NCBI GenBank assembly: GCA_018136815.1
Contig: CM030931.1
Coordinates: forward strand, 8,606,557-8,670,556
Reading direction: 5' to 3'
Length of the DNA: 64,000 nucleotides
Origin: Isochrysis galbana
Taxonomy: Eukaryota; Haptophyta; Isochrysidales; Isochrysidaceae
Part shown: positions 44,206-56,300 of the stretch, piece after piece
How positions within the stretch are numbered: position 1 is the first letter of the stretch
Layout: each line of letters starts with the position of its first letter
Translations under genes and position numbers: made by a program
Notes under the pieces: model-generated
What the model saw: the letters and a program-made list of their open reading frames with translations, nothing else
What the model was told of the DNA's origin: nothing
Databases searched by the model: none

Positions 44206-46459
44206 ATGCGGCGGGCGTCCTCACCCGCCTCGCCCCACGGCCCGCTACGGGAGCTACCGGTCGAGGAGCACGACGCGGAGATCGAGGCGGCGCTGGAGGA
44301 ACTTCTCCTACAGCTCCGTTGTAGGGTGTGCAATCGTGCCTACCGCGACCCCCACCGCCTCCCATGCGGGCACTACTTCTGCAGGTGCGGCCGGCCATCG
44401 GAGTGTGGGGGCGGGGCGCAGGCGCAGCTGACATCAGGGAAGCGGGGAGGAGGGGGAAGGGGAGAGGAGAGAAGGAAAGGGAAGGAATGATGGGCGAGTT
44501 GCGCGTGGTGGCGTGAGGCACACGTGCTGCAAGCCAGCGCGATCGCTTCGCACGGTGCACAGCTTCTTGAGGGTGCACGTAGCAGCAAGGCAAGCTGTAG
44601 TTGGTCTTAGGCGTGCCGAGCTGTAACGTGGAGGCTTGTGCTGGAAAAGGGCCTATCAGGCATTGAGGCTTGTGGCGTGGAAAGACCCCGCGTTTTGTTG
44701 CGCACGTGCTGGATTTCGGCTTGCAGAAAGCTCAGGCCTCTTGCTGCAGAGGAGCATGGATCCTAGGGAAGCTGTGTTCGAGCTTGACATGCGCTCAATT
44801 GGCTGCAAGGAAGAGTTCCACATTGGGCCACGCCGATCGGGAGGCCATGCTCGACATAGCTAGGGCACTCCAGACTCATGCGATATCTCCCATACTGCAT
44901 CGCAGGCAGTGCATCGATGATGCAGGAATCGAACGTTGCGGCCTCTGCGGTCTTTCCTATTTTGCAATCGAGTTGCGCCCGTCCATGATCATAGCCAACG
45001 TGAGCTGTCAACGATAGAGAAGAGATACGGATTCCCGACTCATCGGCGATGCGAGCACAAGCTGACCATATGCTCCCTGGGTACCCGAATACAGGTTATT
45101 GCACTTAACGCGAGCTTTTTGGACGACCTCCGTCTTCCAAAAGCAGCTCGATTTGGAGACCGGTGTAAAGACATTTCGAAGTCAGCCTCGAGTCCGAGAT
45201 CAACCTTTAACGACGACGGCGCGACGATGATACGCCAGCAACTGGTGCGCAGCACACGAGTCTGCTGCACTGCTACATCTTAAGGCGCGCTCAACGGGAA
45301 CTTTCCCAACGCATGTGTATTCCCGCAGGTGGTATTGGAGCAACGCATTCGTGCTCACAGTGAGCTTCTACTTGCAAGCATGAGTGGGCCGCTTGCGGGT
45401 CAGATTTCTTTGCCTGGGCTACCATCGGCGAATGACCTCGTCCTCAACACATGGCGTGCGGTCATGCATGAAATGCCATGCGTACGTGAAGCTGGCGCTC
45501 TAGATCCGGGAGCTGAACCGGTAACCAATGTGGATTTGGACCTTACACAATCGGTGCCAGCGGCGTTGGAAGTGGTGAATGCGCCCATGGACGGGGATTG
45601 CCGGGAATCGACAGGGCGCTCTGCTGTGGCGTCGACACGCACAGTACAGGCTCGTGGCGAATCCGCTTCCACTGATCTTGTGCGTGGTGGCTCGACGGCT
45701 GGTGATGGATGTGAGGGCTCAATGGTTGCTTCCCCAGTCTTCCTCGGCACGATGCTCGAAGAAGAAGACAAAAAGTTGCTGAAGTCGCTTTCAAAACGAT
45801 TTGGTGGGAGAGTCATCATGAAAACTTGGTCGCCGGAGGTGACCCACATTATTTCTGCCACAAAATGCAGTGCTAACATCCTCGCGACAGGCGAACGGCT
45901 CTGCTGCCGCACATTGAAGTACTGCAGCGCGGTGTTGAGTGGCCAATGGATCGTTGGCGCGTCATGGCTACATGAGAGCAACAAACAAGGCTACTGGGTG
46001 GCTGAAGAACACCATGAAATGCACGGCGATAACTCGACGATTGTTGATGGGCATGGCGCAGGTGGGCCTCGCAGAGGCCGGATGAGGCGTGAACGAGGTG
46101 AGAAGCCCTTGTTTGATGGGCTTGAATTCGTGTTCCGAGGGGTTTTCCTCAAGCCCACAAAGCGCGAGATCATACAACTAGTCAAGTATGGCAATGGGCG
46201 TGTGGAAGAACAGTTCACGGAAGGCAGTCATGGCGACAATACAAGCGACTGTGCCTCGTCACTCTCCACCAAAATCGTTGTATATCCGGACATGTCTGAC
46301 GATCCAAACTTTGCCTCTAGGGCACAGTGTGGCCTGGCTGTCGTGGACGTCGACTGGATCCTCGGCAGCATCAGCAGGCACGAACTCTTGCCCTTTCCTA
46401 CCATAGCAGCCTCACTGTCGAGCGACACGACTCGATCGCAGCAATCTGATGTCTTTTGA
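44206..46459 (+). CDS. BRCA1/BARD1-like RING and tandem-BRCT protein (three exons)
   Basis: Exons 44206-44384, 44906-44999 and 45329-46459 join in phases 2 and 0 to 467 residues. The N-terminal RING is rebuilt only by splicing. Exon 1 gives CRVCNRAYRDPHRLPCGHYF-C. The junction gives R-Q-C, and exon 2 gives IERCGLCGLSYFAIELRPSM. That is a complete C3HC4 set with the L-RPS/N ending of BRCA1 and BARD1. Two C-terminal BRCT repeats follow: FGGRVIMKTWSPEVTHIISA with RTLKYCSAVLSGQWIVGASW, then LEFVFRGVFLKPTKREIIQL with AVVDVDWILGSISRHELLPF. No ankyrin repeats or PHD finger are present. Family members form E3 ubiquitin ligases in homologous-recombination repair. The start is the first ATG after the Copia relic. 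Confidence 0.88.
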
Positions 46460-47204
46460 GATTTCATGTGTTGGGATTATTGTGAGCTCTCCGCTCCGTC
46501 AGCACACTAGCACCTCAAGAAGGCACACGATCACATGCTCTTTGTGGCGATGCTGAAATTGTTCGCGAATGTGAAAGATTTTCATCAAAAAAACTTCTGT
46601 TCTTTAATAGTAACCGTCGTTCAAAGTAAGGAGTAAGGAAGGTCTCCTCCTTGTCCGGACTTCGTTCTTTCGCTGCCGCGCGCTCCTTGTCCGGAGCGCC
46701 GCCAGCGATCGAGCCCCCTCCCCCTCCCTACGCCGGAGGACTGGCCTCGCACGGCTCCCCCGCTGTGGCTCCTCCCGTCCCAGCTCCGCCCTCGGTTGCG
46801 TCATGCCGCGTCGCGCCGCTGCTCTGCGCACCCGCTCCGCGGCTCCAGCGTCTGGTGCTCCCTCTCCAGGCACTCAGACCCCTCTGTCCTCTCCTGCCTC
46901 CTGCCCCTTCCACTGCTGGCCAACTCTCTCCTGTGGAGGAAGGTGGGGAGGCCTCCACCTCTGCTGCCTCCCCTCGCTCTCCTGCGTCAAGGGCTCGTCA
47001 GTCCGCCTCGCCTCGCTCGCCCGCCCCTGGTGCTGGAAAGACCAGCACCTTGTCTTCACAGCAGCTAAATTATTAATGTTATATCCTAGCCAAACCCACT
47101 AGCGCTAATTGGACACAACTTTCCAGTCCCGGAATCCCGCCATGCCTGACGAGCCAGGTGTCCAAGTGGTACCGGGGGACCACCTCCCCTCGATATTTGT
47201 CCTC
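46460..47204. other. No certain gene
   Basis: A 141-residue Pro/Ala/Ser-rich frame at 46651-47076 lacks domains. The lead (AAAAAAACTTCTGTTCTTTAATAGTAACC at 46588) resembles the family H lead at 24255 and 41262, so this may be another family H unit. Confidence 0.35.
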
Positions 47205-47370
47205 CCAACCTACTTTTATAAGTGGGGGTCAACGGGGGCCTCGCGCCCCCTTCACTCCATCGCGGACACCCCCCGGGGTGGGCCCGTACAATCAACCCCA
47301 GCCCCTGCCCTCTGGCAAGGGCAGGCAGGGCACTCATCAATCTGGCCCGGACCCTTCGGCCCTAATAGGT
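47205..47370 (-). repeat. Family H 3' end, inverted
   Basis: Reverse complement of 36780-36958: hairpin CCTACTT/TTAT/AAGTGGG, then GGGGGCCTCGCGCCCCC, CCATCGCGGACACCCCCC and GGGCCCGTACAATCAACC. Confidence 0.75.
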
Positions 47371-47468
47371 GTGCGTGCCAACTTTTAAAACTTTGATTTT
47401 TGCTATTCTCGGGGTTATCGCTCTTTTTGCATTCATATTCCTTATTCTACGTTTCACAATTATTCCCA

Positions 47469-49013
47469 TCATCGAATACCAAGATAAATATCGATATGGT
47501 GTACGGAATGCATCTCGACTCGATAAATCGGGTGCACGACATCTTGGACCTCCCACATATCGTCCAGAGTTGGCATCTCAGCCCGAGTCTCAAGTAGCCC
47601 ATTGGTGATTGAGCCATCTCCCATAGCCTTGCCCTCTGCTGATAATCTGAACCTTGTTGATGCCGGCGTTGCTGATGGTGATCCTGAGCCCGCTGGTGCA
47701 CTGCTGTTCTCCACATTGTGTCGCCGCGGCCGTAGGGCGGCCGCTGTTGTTGGCGGAGGGGCAGCTCGCCTCATTGGAATCGGTTCCAAGCTAATGTTGA
47801 TCACCCGGACGCGCCTAGCCATAATGCGAACTTCTTCTGCGGAGATTGTATAAATAGAGGAGCCTGCATCGATGGGCTCGTACAGCTGGACAAGAAGAGA
47901 CTCACTGCCAGACTTGGCCAAATCAAGGGCAACTGCATCTTGCGTGGCGGGCGAGGCACTGCTCAGAGGATGAGCAACATCCGGCGGCGAGAAGGTCGAG
48001 CACTCTTCCAACACTTTGGCTAGCACCCAAGGTACCTGTCGCTCTGAGCTAGCGGTTTCCACACAAACGCAGGAGCCAACTTTGGCAAGCCGTGCTCGCG
48101 CCACCCCTTGGCGATCGAGATCCTGTCGTGTCACTCGGTTCAAACTAGTAGTTGGCACAGACTCTTTCCTGAGCTGCAGCTCAATGGGCTCTCCAACATA
48201 ATCCTTGTAAGCGCACCGTCGGCGATCTCCTGCCCAGCAAGCTTCACAAGCGTGACATGCTGCCCGACGGGTAGAAACGGTGCCTGGCACGCCAATATCC
48301 ACAACTTCATGCATCTTGGAGCTCCCATCAGCTGACTTGAATTTTGGTCTATTGGCTCGATTGACAGCGCCCGGGCCTTTGATCGGGATGAAATGAAAGA
48401 ATCGGCGAAATATCCCCTTGCCATTCTTCTCCTCAAAGCTTTTCACTGGCACGGATAGCCCACTGCTCCAGCTGCGCCCATCGAAAGAAATCCTCACTGC
48501 ACTTGCCCTCCTGGCCACAACCCTCACCGTGGCCCCCCAGACTGCCCTCCCCACCGCTGCCGCCACGCCACCCTCGCGGCCTCCGCCACTCACGCAGCTC
48601 CCGCCGTCCATCTTTCAAATGGCAGAGACAACGGACAAGGAAGCGCTTACCTTTCTCGCGCTCATCTGCTCGAACCAGTTCGCGTTGCTCTTCAACGCCT
48701 CGATGCGCCTCGGCTCCTCGAGGAGTGAGAAGGTGGCTGCCTCCGCCTTGTGCCCGCGCCCAGGCCCCGCGCGCGCCTGCTCACGGCTTGGGCCCGCTCG
48801 CTGCTCAGCTTCGCGCAGCTGCGTAGGCGCAGCAGTGCGCTGCCGCTTCTCGCGCGATGCGACGCTCGGCGCGAAGCGTTTGCCGGAAGCCGGAGCCCGC
48901 GGCCGCGGCTTCGGATGAAGCCAAGCAACGACATCCTTCTCGCGCCTCTGCGCCGCCTCCTCCGCCGTCGCGCCCAAGAATGGGCCCATCTCCTTCACGT
49001 CCTTGATCTCCAT
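47469..49013 (-). CDS. Uncharacterised cysteine-cluster protein (two exons)
   Basis: Family unknown. Exons 49013-48651 and 48611-47469 flank a 39-nt intron (AAAG/GTAAGC to TTGAAAG/ATG, phase 0), giving 501 residues. Exon 1 is Arg/Ala/Glu-rich (basic, possibly nuclear) and ends RIEALKSNANWFEQMSARK. Exon 2 carries a compact cysteine motif, CHACEACWAGDRRRC followed by YKDYVGEPIELQL, which may bind zinc. A beta-rich segment with WVLAKVLEE and LVQLYEPIDAGSSIYTISAE follows, then a C-terminal region with TLDDMWEVQDVVHPIYR. The start codon and 12 following bases lie within repeat family Z, a sign that the 5' end is repeat-derived or was duplicated into the repeat. Confidence 0.65.
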
Positions 49014-49263
49014 GCCTGGGTGATCAGTCCAAAGCTAGAGCATTTTCATATTCCGAGTAGAAAGAAGCCTGTAGAAGCTGCTTGGCCACGTGGATATAAT
49101 GGTAGACCAATATTGAATGAAGTGTAGTGATTGATAGAAGCGTGGAGCCGTCGTAGACGTAGAGATGGACATCATAAGAACGAAGATTGATGATTTACCA
49201 TCGCGGTTATAACGGTAGAGCGGAAAATAGCGAAATAGCCTGCAGAGGCTCGCGAATGCGACA
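49001..49263 (-). repeat. Family Z, copy 3, inverted, overlapping a gene start
   Basis: Reverse complement of 12061-12319, including GGACTGATCACCCAGGCATG and GAGATCAAGG. The ATG is the start codon used by the gene at 49013. Confidence 0.85.
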
Positions 49264-49803
49264 GTCCGCTCGCTTGCGCGAGGGTAGCGTGGGTTGTTGA
49301 GTGGTGGGTTGAGGAGGGGCTAGCTGCGTCTGTGCTGGCTGCTGTGCCATGGGTCCAGCCGCTTCTGCGTACGATTTCTGAGTGGTGTTCTTTGAGGGGT
49401 TGGAGGCCGAAAAGAAGGCCCCCAAGATTGATTGTTGTGTGAAGTGCCCGCCCACGAGGGGTGCACTGGTGGTAGGAGTTGCCTCCATGGGGGTGGCAGC
49501 AGTGCTGCCACCCACGATGGGGAGTCCTTGTTGGGGTGGCAAGGCGGCAGTAGCAGGCGGCAGGGTCAGAGGCTGGCCCTGTTGGTCTGCAGGGAACAGG
49601 ACTCTGCCTGTTCCCTGCTTTTGGTGGTGTTGGGGAGGTGAGGGCGGGAGGATCATGTCGACGTCACTGTCTGTGAGGGGGGCAGCCTGCGAGCGCTTCG
49701 GCTCCGGCGGCTTGGGGCGGCCCCGGTGGGGCGTCGTGGCGGCGGGGGGCTGGGAGGTGGGAGCGGTCGGCGCGCGCTCCATCGCTGAAACTATAACAAT
49801 AGT
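49264..49803 (-). mobile_element. Family H 5' module, inverted
   Basis: ATG 49781 (MERAPTAPTSQPPAATTPHR) is preceded by CAGCG and hairpin AAACTAT/TGTT/ATAGTTT. The frame stays open into the family Z copy and contains LTDSDVDMILPPSPP and TQKSYAEAAGPMAQQ, Gag/ORF1-like low-complexity text. It matches 15850-16140. Confidence 0.65.
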
Positions 49804-49880
49804 TTGGGGGGGAGGAGTGGAGAGAGGGGGGGGCTCGTGCCCCCCCATGGGTGAACCAAGTGTAAACTTAGTTGCAAAGA
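49804..49880 (+). repeat. Family H 3' end abutting a 5' module
   Basis: GAGGAGTGGAGAGAGG, a GC hairpin (GGGGGGCTCGTGCCCCCC) and hairpin AACCAAG/TGTAAA/CTTAGTT. It is directly adjacent, without spacer, to the inverted 5' hairpin at 49786-49803. Confidence 0.7.
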
Positions 49881-50348
49881 GGGGCATAGAAACGTAGACG
49901 ACGATTCCTAAAACAAACATAAAACAAAAAGATCGATCGTGGATGCGACACACCGACCCCCCTCGCCGATCCCCCAATAACACCAACGACAAAGGCATGC
50001 GGAGAGGAGCGGGAGCAAGGGAGCGTGTTTGGGATGAAGGCGATGGCGGCAGGACCCCATATGGAGGGGAGCACTTACTAGTAGCTTAGCGGTTAGTAGA
50101 CGCCTTCAAAAAATTTTATAGGAGGGCAGAACGGCGTGGGCACGCGAACTTTTCTTGCCGGGGCACCACTTTACCATACCCCTCCAGACTGACTTTCGGT
50201 CATAAGTACTTGCTCACGGTTCCACTGAGTTTGATCGCTCCCGGATGCCCCCCCCCCCTCCACCATCTGTCGAAGTGGAATGGATTCACTCGACACACAA
50301 GAACCACCAACGCAAGAAGAGATAACGGTGTAAAACGCTAACCATTTG
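49881..50348. other. No gene seen
   Basis: 3' flank of the large JmjC gene. No repeats recognised. Confidence 0.4.
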
Positions 50349-53300
50349 CTAGTACAAAGCGGCTGCCTCATTTTGCTTCTCCTTGGCTTCAATGTGGGGA
50401 TGTGCCGTTGTTGGAGGCAATGTGCATGTATCCTTTCCAGCGGAGGCGGACGGTGCCGCTTCGGGCAGAAGAGCTTCAGTGATGTGACCTATGGCGTGTA
50501 GTAGCATGGTTTTGACTTGCAATTTATCCTCGGAAAAATGATGGCCACGTGGAAGCTTGGCGAACTCGTCAGTCAGGCCGACGCACCGATGAGCGTTCTC
50601 CGGCGACACGAAGTCTAGCGCTACTTTGACGCATGATGTCAGATTTCGCACTTGATGGGGGCAGCCTGCGGGAATGAATATGGCGTCTCCATGCTTTTGC
50701 ACTACCCGCCAGCCCCGCACATTGTACTGCTCCCGCAGCCGACGGCGAAGGGTCTCATCTAAATAGAAGAGCTGATCGTGGATCGGATTGTTCGTAATCT
50801 CAACATCACGCTCGGCCGCAACTTGATGTAGTAGCTGCAAAATTGCGTCGGTGTCTTCCCAACGGTATATGTCCCATATGGCGCCATACTGCGCCGAGAG
50901 GTCGCCCAATTCGTCGTCATGCAGCTCCAAGTCCTCAACTTCCTCCTCAGAGTCGGCATCGTCTTCACCCGCATAAACGTCGACCATAACATTGACGGCG
51001 TCGGAAATGTCGCAGTGCAAGTTAGTGTGCCCGCCTTTCGCGGTGGTTGGATCCATCCCCCTCCACGCGTGACGTAGTCCGAAAGCATTGTACATCTTCG
51101 GGCCCAGGTCCGGAGGCACGTGGTTTCCTGGAAAGTACTTGGAGAGGTTGAGGACTCCCTCGCGGTGTGTATACTGGGGGAATGGCAGCGCTTGCATGAG
51201 GTCTTCGTAATACTCCGGCATTTTGTCGCGGAAGTCTTGATTAGGCGGCCAGTCTTTGAGTTTGAGCATCATTCGGCGAAATGTGTCTGGGCATTTAGCG
51301 CGTGTCCAAGGCTTCATGTATCCCGCAAAAAAATGGGCAAGAGTGAGCCAATGGACCGCTTTTCCATCTCGGCAGTCGATCATATTGACTTGTTCAGCTC
51401 CGAAGCGCTCAAGGAACCCGTGTGGGCCCCACTTGAGCTTGAACTCAGCATCGATCCCACCGATTAGGACAGGCTCTCCACGACGCCAGCGCTCTTGGAA
51501 TTCAGCCAACTCGTCCACAACGCTACGATGCATCGCCGCGTCGGGCAATTTGGCTCGCTCGGACTTGAGTGTGTAAGCCATTCGAATCGATTCTCCGCGG
51601 AAATCAGGTGGAGCTGGCGAGCTGGACTCATAGGGTGGGTACAGCACAAGAAGAGTCTCGACACGGTCTATAACATCAGCCATGGCGTGCGGTTCCGTCT
51701 TAATGGCGCGGCCGTACTGGTGCTCATGAGCAGCAACCGGAGCCTCGTCAGCTTCATTCCCCATGTCACGCCAAGAAATGCGAGGCTGCTTTGGTTTGGG
51801 AGCTGGCCGGCGTGCGGCAGGTGCTCGAATGACCGATGCACCTTGTACATCTGTAGCACTTTCACCGACCGTCGTGGTTGCCCCAAGAGGAAGCTTTGGG
51901 GATGGCGTAAGCCCTGGAACTTCAGTTGTGCCCGGCCGCACCTTTTGCAGATCACGTGCGCGGAAGTATGAGGTACGCGTTCCTAATTGCACAACAAGGT
52001 AACCGTTCCGCGATGCTATCACCTTTCCCACCATACCATAGGAGTCGCCGGGTCGACGCACAGCAACGGTGTTGCCAATGGTGAGATCAGTCATCGTTCG
52101 AGCACGCCCCGTCGTTGGAGGTCGGAGCATGGCACTAGTAGGCTGTGCAGGGAGGGTCGGCGGCACGGCATCCGGCTTGGGAGTGCCGGCGGAATTTGCT
52201 ATGCTACCACCGGGATTCAATCTGCCTGCTTCCGGCTGAGCGGACTGCAGCTCCTTGCCACGCATGTTCAAGACATCCCCCATCTCAGTTTGCACTTGAA
52301 AGTATCCGTTGTGCATCGAAAGAATCGAGCCGGCCGCGCCTTGACGATTCCCAGGCTTGATGATGATCACTCGAGACCCCACCACAAGCCCCACACCATC
52401 TGCGCTGTACGCTGTCCGGCTGTTACCCCCTACGAAGCCACTGAAACCATGCATCCCATTAACGACAAGGCCACCATTGCCAATCTGACGCGGAGGAAGC
52501 GAGTTTTCAGTAGGACTGATGACTTCATGGTGTTGGGACGGCTTCCTCTTGCGTGTGTAGTCAGCTCCTCGCGATTGTTGAGCCCACCATTGCCGTCTAT
52601 CCTGTCCCTCGCTGGCCTCTGCCTCTGCCTCGGCTGAAGGCTGTGCTGGCTCTCCAGATACCATTGGCCGGGCTTGAGGACGGGAACGAGCAGGCGCGCC
52701 TGTCACACCTGCCGGGAGAGGCCCAAGGCACACGAGCTCGCGGCCGCGGAAGTGGGCAAGCTTTCCGCTAGCAAAAGCAAGCTGATAATATCCACATTTG
52801 GCTGAGACACACTTTCCGGTTTGGCCGAAAAGCTCGCCGGGCCTCACGACACGCGCCTCGCATCCAATGGCAAGACCAACTCCCGCCGGGGCCTCCGGCG
52901 CAGCGCCTGCCTTCAGTCCTGCGCTTGGCAAGGCTTCCTCCGCTTTGGCGGCATGCACGACCCCAACCATGCCACTCTTACCCATATAGGCCGCTGCCGC
53001 ACGGGGAAGCACGCGCCGACTCTCCCAAATGTGAACGCCCGGCGATACAGGAGTGTCTTGGGAAAGCGTTGGGCCGGACGTGTCAGGTGTTTGCGAGTCG
53101 ATGCTTGAGGTAAGTGTGCAATAATTTCTCTCCCAGCGGTTCGGGTCCCCGCAAACCGGCGAGCCATTTGCGAGCGCCGATGTAGTTAGCAAGCCTTGAG
53201 CATGGTGGTCAGCACCACTGTCTTCTCCCGGCTGAGCTATCACGTCATGCGCAACGGTAGAATCCACATCGATGGCCGTCTCTGAAATTGAGGGAGCTGG

Positions 53301-56300
53301 GGCACTACATGGCAGCTCAGGAGCATAATGGACACCGGGGACACTGACTGGTGCATCCAACTCATTATCATAACAGTGAGCCATATGGGACTCGGCCCGC
53401 GACGCCGGCATCACTTCGGAAGCCATCCCGAAATCATACGCGTCGACGTGCATGGGCACCGCGTCAGGCTCCTCTGTCTTAAGATTGCCTCCTCGAAGCT
53501 GATCGGCTCCGCCCACAGGCTCCGTGGGCTGCCCTTCACCGGCGGAGTCGTCGCCATTCGCACGCGCAAAATGATTCGGGTCGCGCACGGTATCTAGCAA
53601 GGACGGCTGTGCCGTCGGCTGACTGCCATTCTGGGTGACCTCTGGTCCACCCAAGTCCTCATCATCACGTGCCCATACCTCGCCCTCATATCCGTCGGGA
53701 TCACATGTGTCGGCTTCCGCCAATTCGACAGGCTCGTCCCCACCGAGATCCTCCTCATCACCACCTTCGCCCTCGCCCTCCTCGTCACCTGGAAAGTCTT
53801 CTCCAGCGTCCATTCCAGCAAGACCGTCGTCGTCGTCGTCGTCGTCGTCAGACTGTGGAGCAGCAAGAGCGGGCCGACTCATGTGAAACAAGTCATCCTC
53901 TTCATCCTCGTCGTAGTGCACTTCCTCGCCATCGCCACTATGCGAGTTGCCACCATCCTCGCCAATCAAGTCGACACCCTCATCCTCTTCCTCCCCGTCG
54001 GGACTGTCGTTCAAGTCACCCTCACTGTCGCTGTCCTCGCCATCGCTGTCGCCATCTGCACCGTCATCGGAGTATTCACCGCTGGAGGACTCCTCACCAT
54101 TGCCTTTGTCGCTTAGCGCTGTTGGCTCGCAGGCCTCACCAGTGTTTGCACCCTGTTCGGTCGGTAGGGAAGAGGACACTCCTTCCGTGGATTCGCCCTC
54201 TAGCCGAGCATGGGTTAACAAGGCCGCAGCTGCCGCTGCTTCCTTATCGCCCCGTGACGGAGCTGGCGCAGATGCAGGGACCAACTCAGCAGCTTGAGTT
54301 GCATCAATTCCTTGCTCTTCCTTATCCTGACTCTCGCTACGCATGTTCATCACGTTGTCGACTTTGGATGCCTCGGTGGCTCCGGATTTGCAGAGAGGGC
54401 AAGTGTATTCCTCGACTTCTTCGGCCTCCTCTCGATTGAGTCCGGCACATTCTCCGTGGCACCATCTCGCACAGCTGTCGCAGGAAACCCACACCCCGTC
54501 AAAAGGCACGTCGTTGGTCGGGAGATGTCTATCTGTGTCACAAAAGCACCCGAGCTCTCCGTCCTCGAAGAAGGCCGGAGGAGCATCCTCCTCTACGTCG
54601 TCTTGCTTTGTGGGAAGCTCTTTGCACTTCTGACGCTTGCGGCTCCTGTCTCCACCATCCGAAGTGCTCCAGTTTTCACCATTGGCCGGGCTCGACGAGA
54701 CAGCACCCAATTGGTCTGTGGCAGGAACCCTCGCCTTCGTCTCATGGTCGGCATCTCCGGCACCGGATAAGTCGTACTCAGCGGCATCGTCTTGCACGCC
54801 AACAAAGCGACGTAGCTTCTTGCCACAGGTGTGGGCGCGGTGCTTCCCGCGGCAAGCCGGGCAGTTGCCCGACGATCGTTTCCGAGAGTGCTGCTTTCGC
54901 TCGTGCTTCCGAGGGCCGCCTGCCAAAGATGTGCGCACTTTATGAGCTTGGACGGAGTCATCAACTTGTATTTGAAGCTCGTTGATGGACAAATCCCCCC
55001 CGCTAAAAGCATTGATGAAAAGCGTACAGGTGCTATCATGATGGCGTGAGAAGACGTTCGACTTGACCCCGCCGCCTCGTGGGCGAGCGTGGGTCGCCAG
55101 ATTCTTCTGATGGAACACGCGGCCATACATCGAACAGCCAAGCACATTACAAACGGCGCACGGCTGCCCCATATACTTGCCCTCCGTCGGAATCATTGCA
55201 GTGAATTCCAGCCATACCTCGCCCTTCTTGTTGATGACAGGGGGGAAAACCTTGTTGATGCGACTTTGCAGCGTCGACTCATTGCCCTCATACGCAGGGC
55301 GCTGATGCCTAATCTCAGCGCCACTACTTCGGTCACCCACCCGCCGTGTAGGCTGTCCAGGCGGTCGACGCGATGGCTGGGCGCCGGCGCTCGCGCCACT
55401 TTCATGGCGCTCCCGCCGCGCGGCCCGACGGCGCTCGCCTTGCCTATGGCACGAGAGACAAACCTCCCATTCGCATCGAGACACGCGACACGCCCAGTGA
55501 CGATCGAGAATTGACGTCTCGCACACGTCGCACTTTTGGCGGAACCCCTCCGGAATTTTGGCAATGGGCGCGTCATTCCATGCTCTTTCGATAGGTCCAC
55601 ACTCCAAGGCTCGTAACCTTGCATCTTCCGGTTGAAACGGAAGCAAATGCGAGGAACGAAGGTCCGAGTCGATCATTGTCAAGAATAGCACGGCAAGCCT
55701 GCGGAACATGAAGATGAGGCTGTCGCGCAGCTCTGGCAACCGGAGGTCACTCACCAGTTTTGCTCGATCGGCAGCAAGGCGTGCCTTCATCTTTGCAGCA
55801 GAGCGAGGGCCATTCGGCGGCTTGGCGACGGCCTTGAGCTGCACCAACGGCCATGGTTTAGAACCCGACGTCGAAGGTGTCGCTCCCTCAGCGTCATTAC
55901 ACGGAGTCATTTCATCAGATCCACCATTCCCACCAACGCCCGTGCTTCCATTATCACTTCGGCGAGCTTGTTGGCCCACACGTATGGACGAATTGAATCG
56001 AGCAGGTGCTGCCTCGAGTAGCTCAGCAACCTTGTCGGGCAGTTCAGCTTCGAGGCACAGCTCCGGCACGAAGTCTACAAAATGCTCCGACGCTGGCCAC
56101 CACGGATGACGCTGGTCTGAGTTAGCCTTCGTTTCGTCAGGTGCGACCACTGTATACTCCCATTCACCCTCCTCTTTGTCGACCGACAAAATGCGGTCAC
56201 GAGGCACCCGTTTTTCGGAATCTCCGTCCTCGTACTTGATGTCGGCCTGGCCATCCGAGTGAAGCGTCGCAACGGCCCCTCGATACCACTCTCGCCCGTC

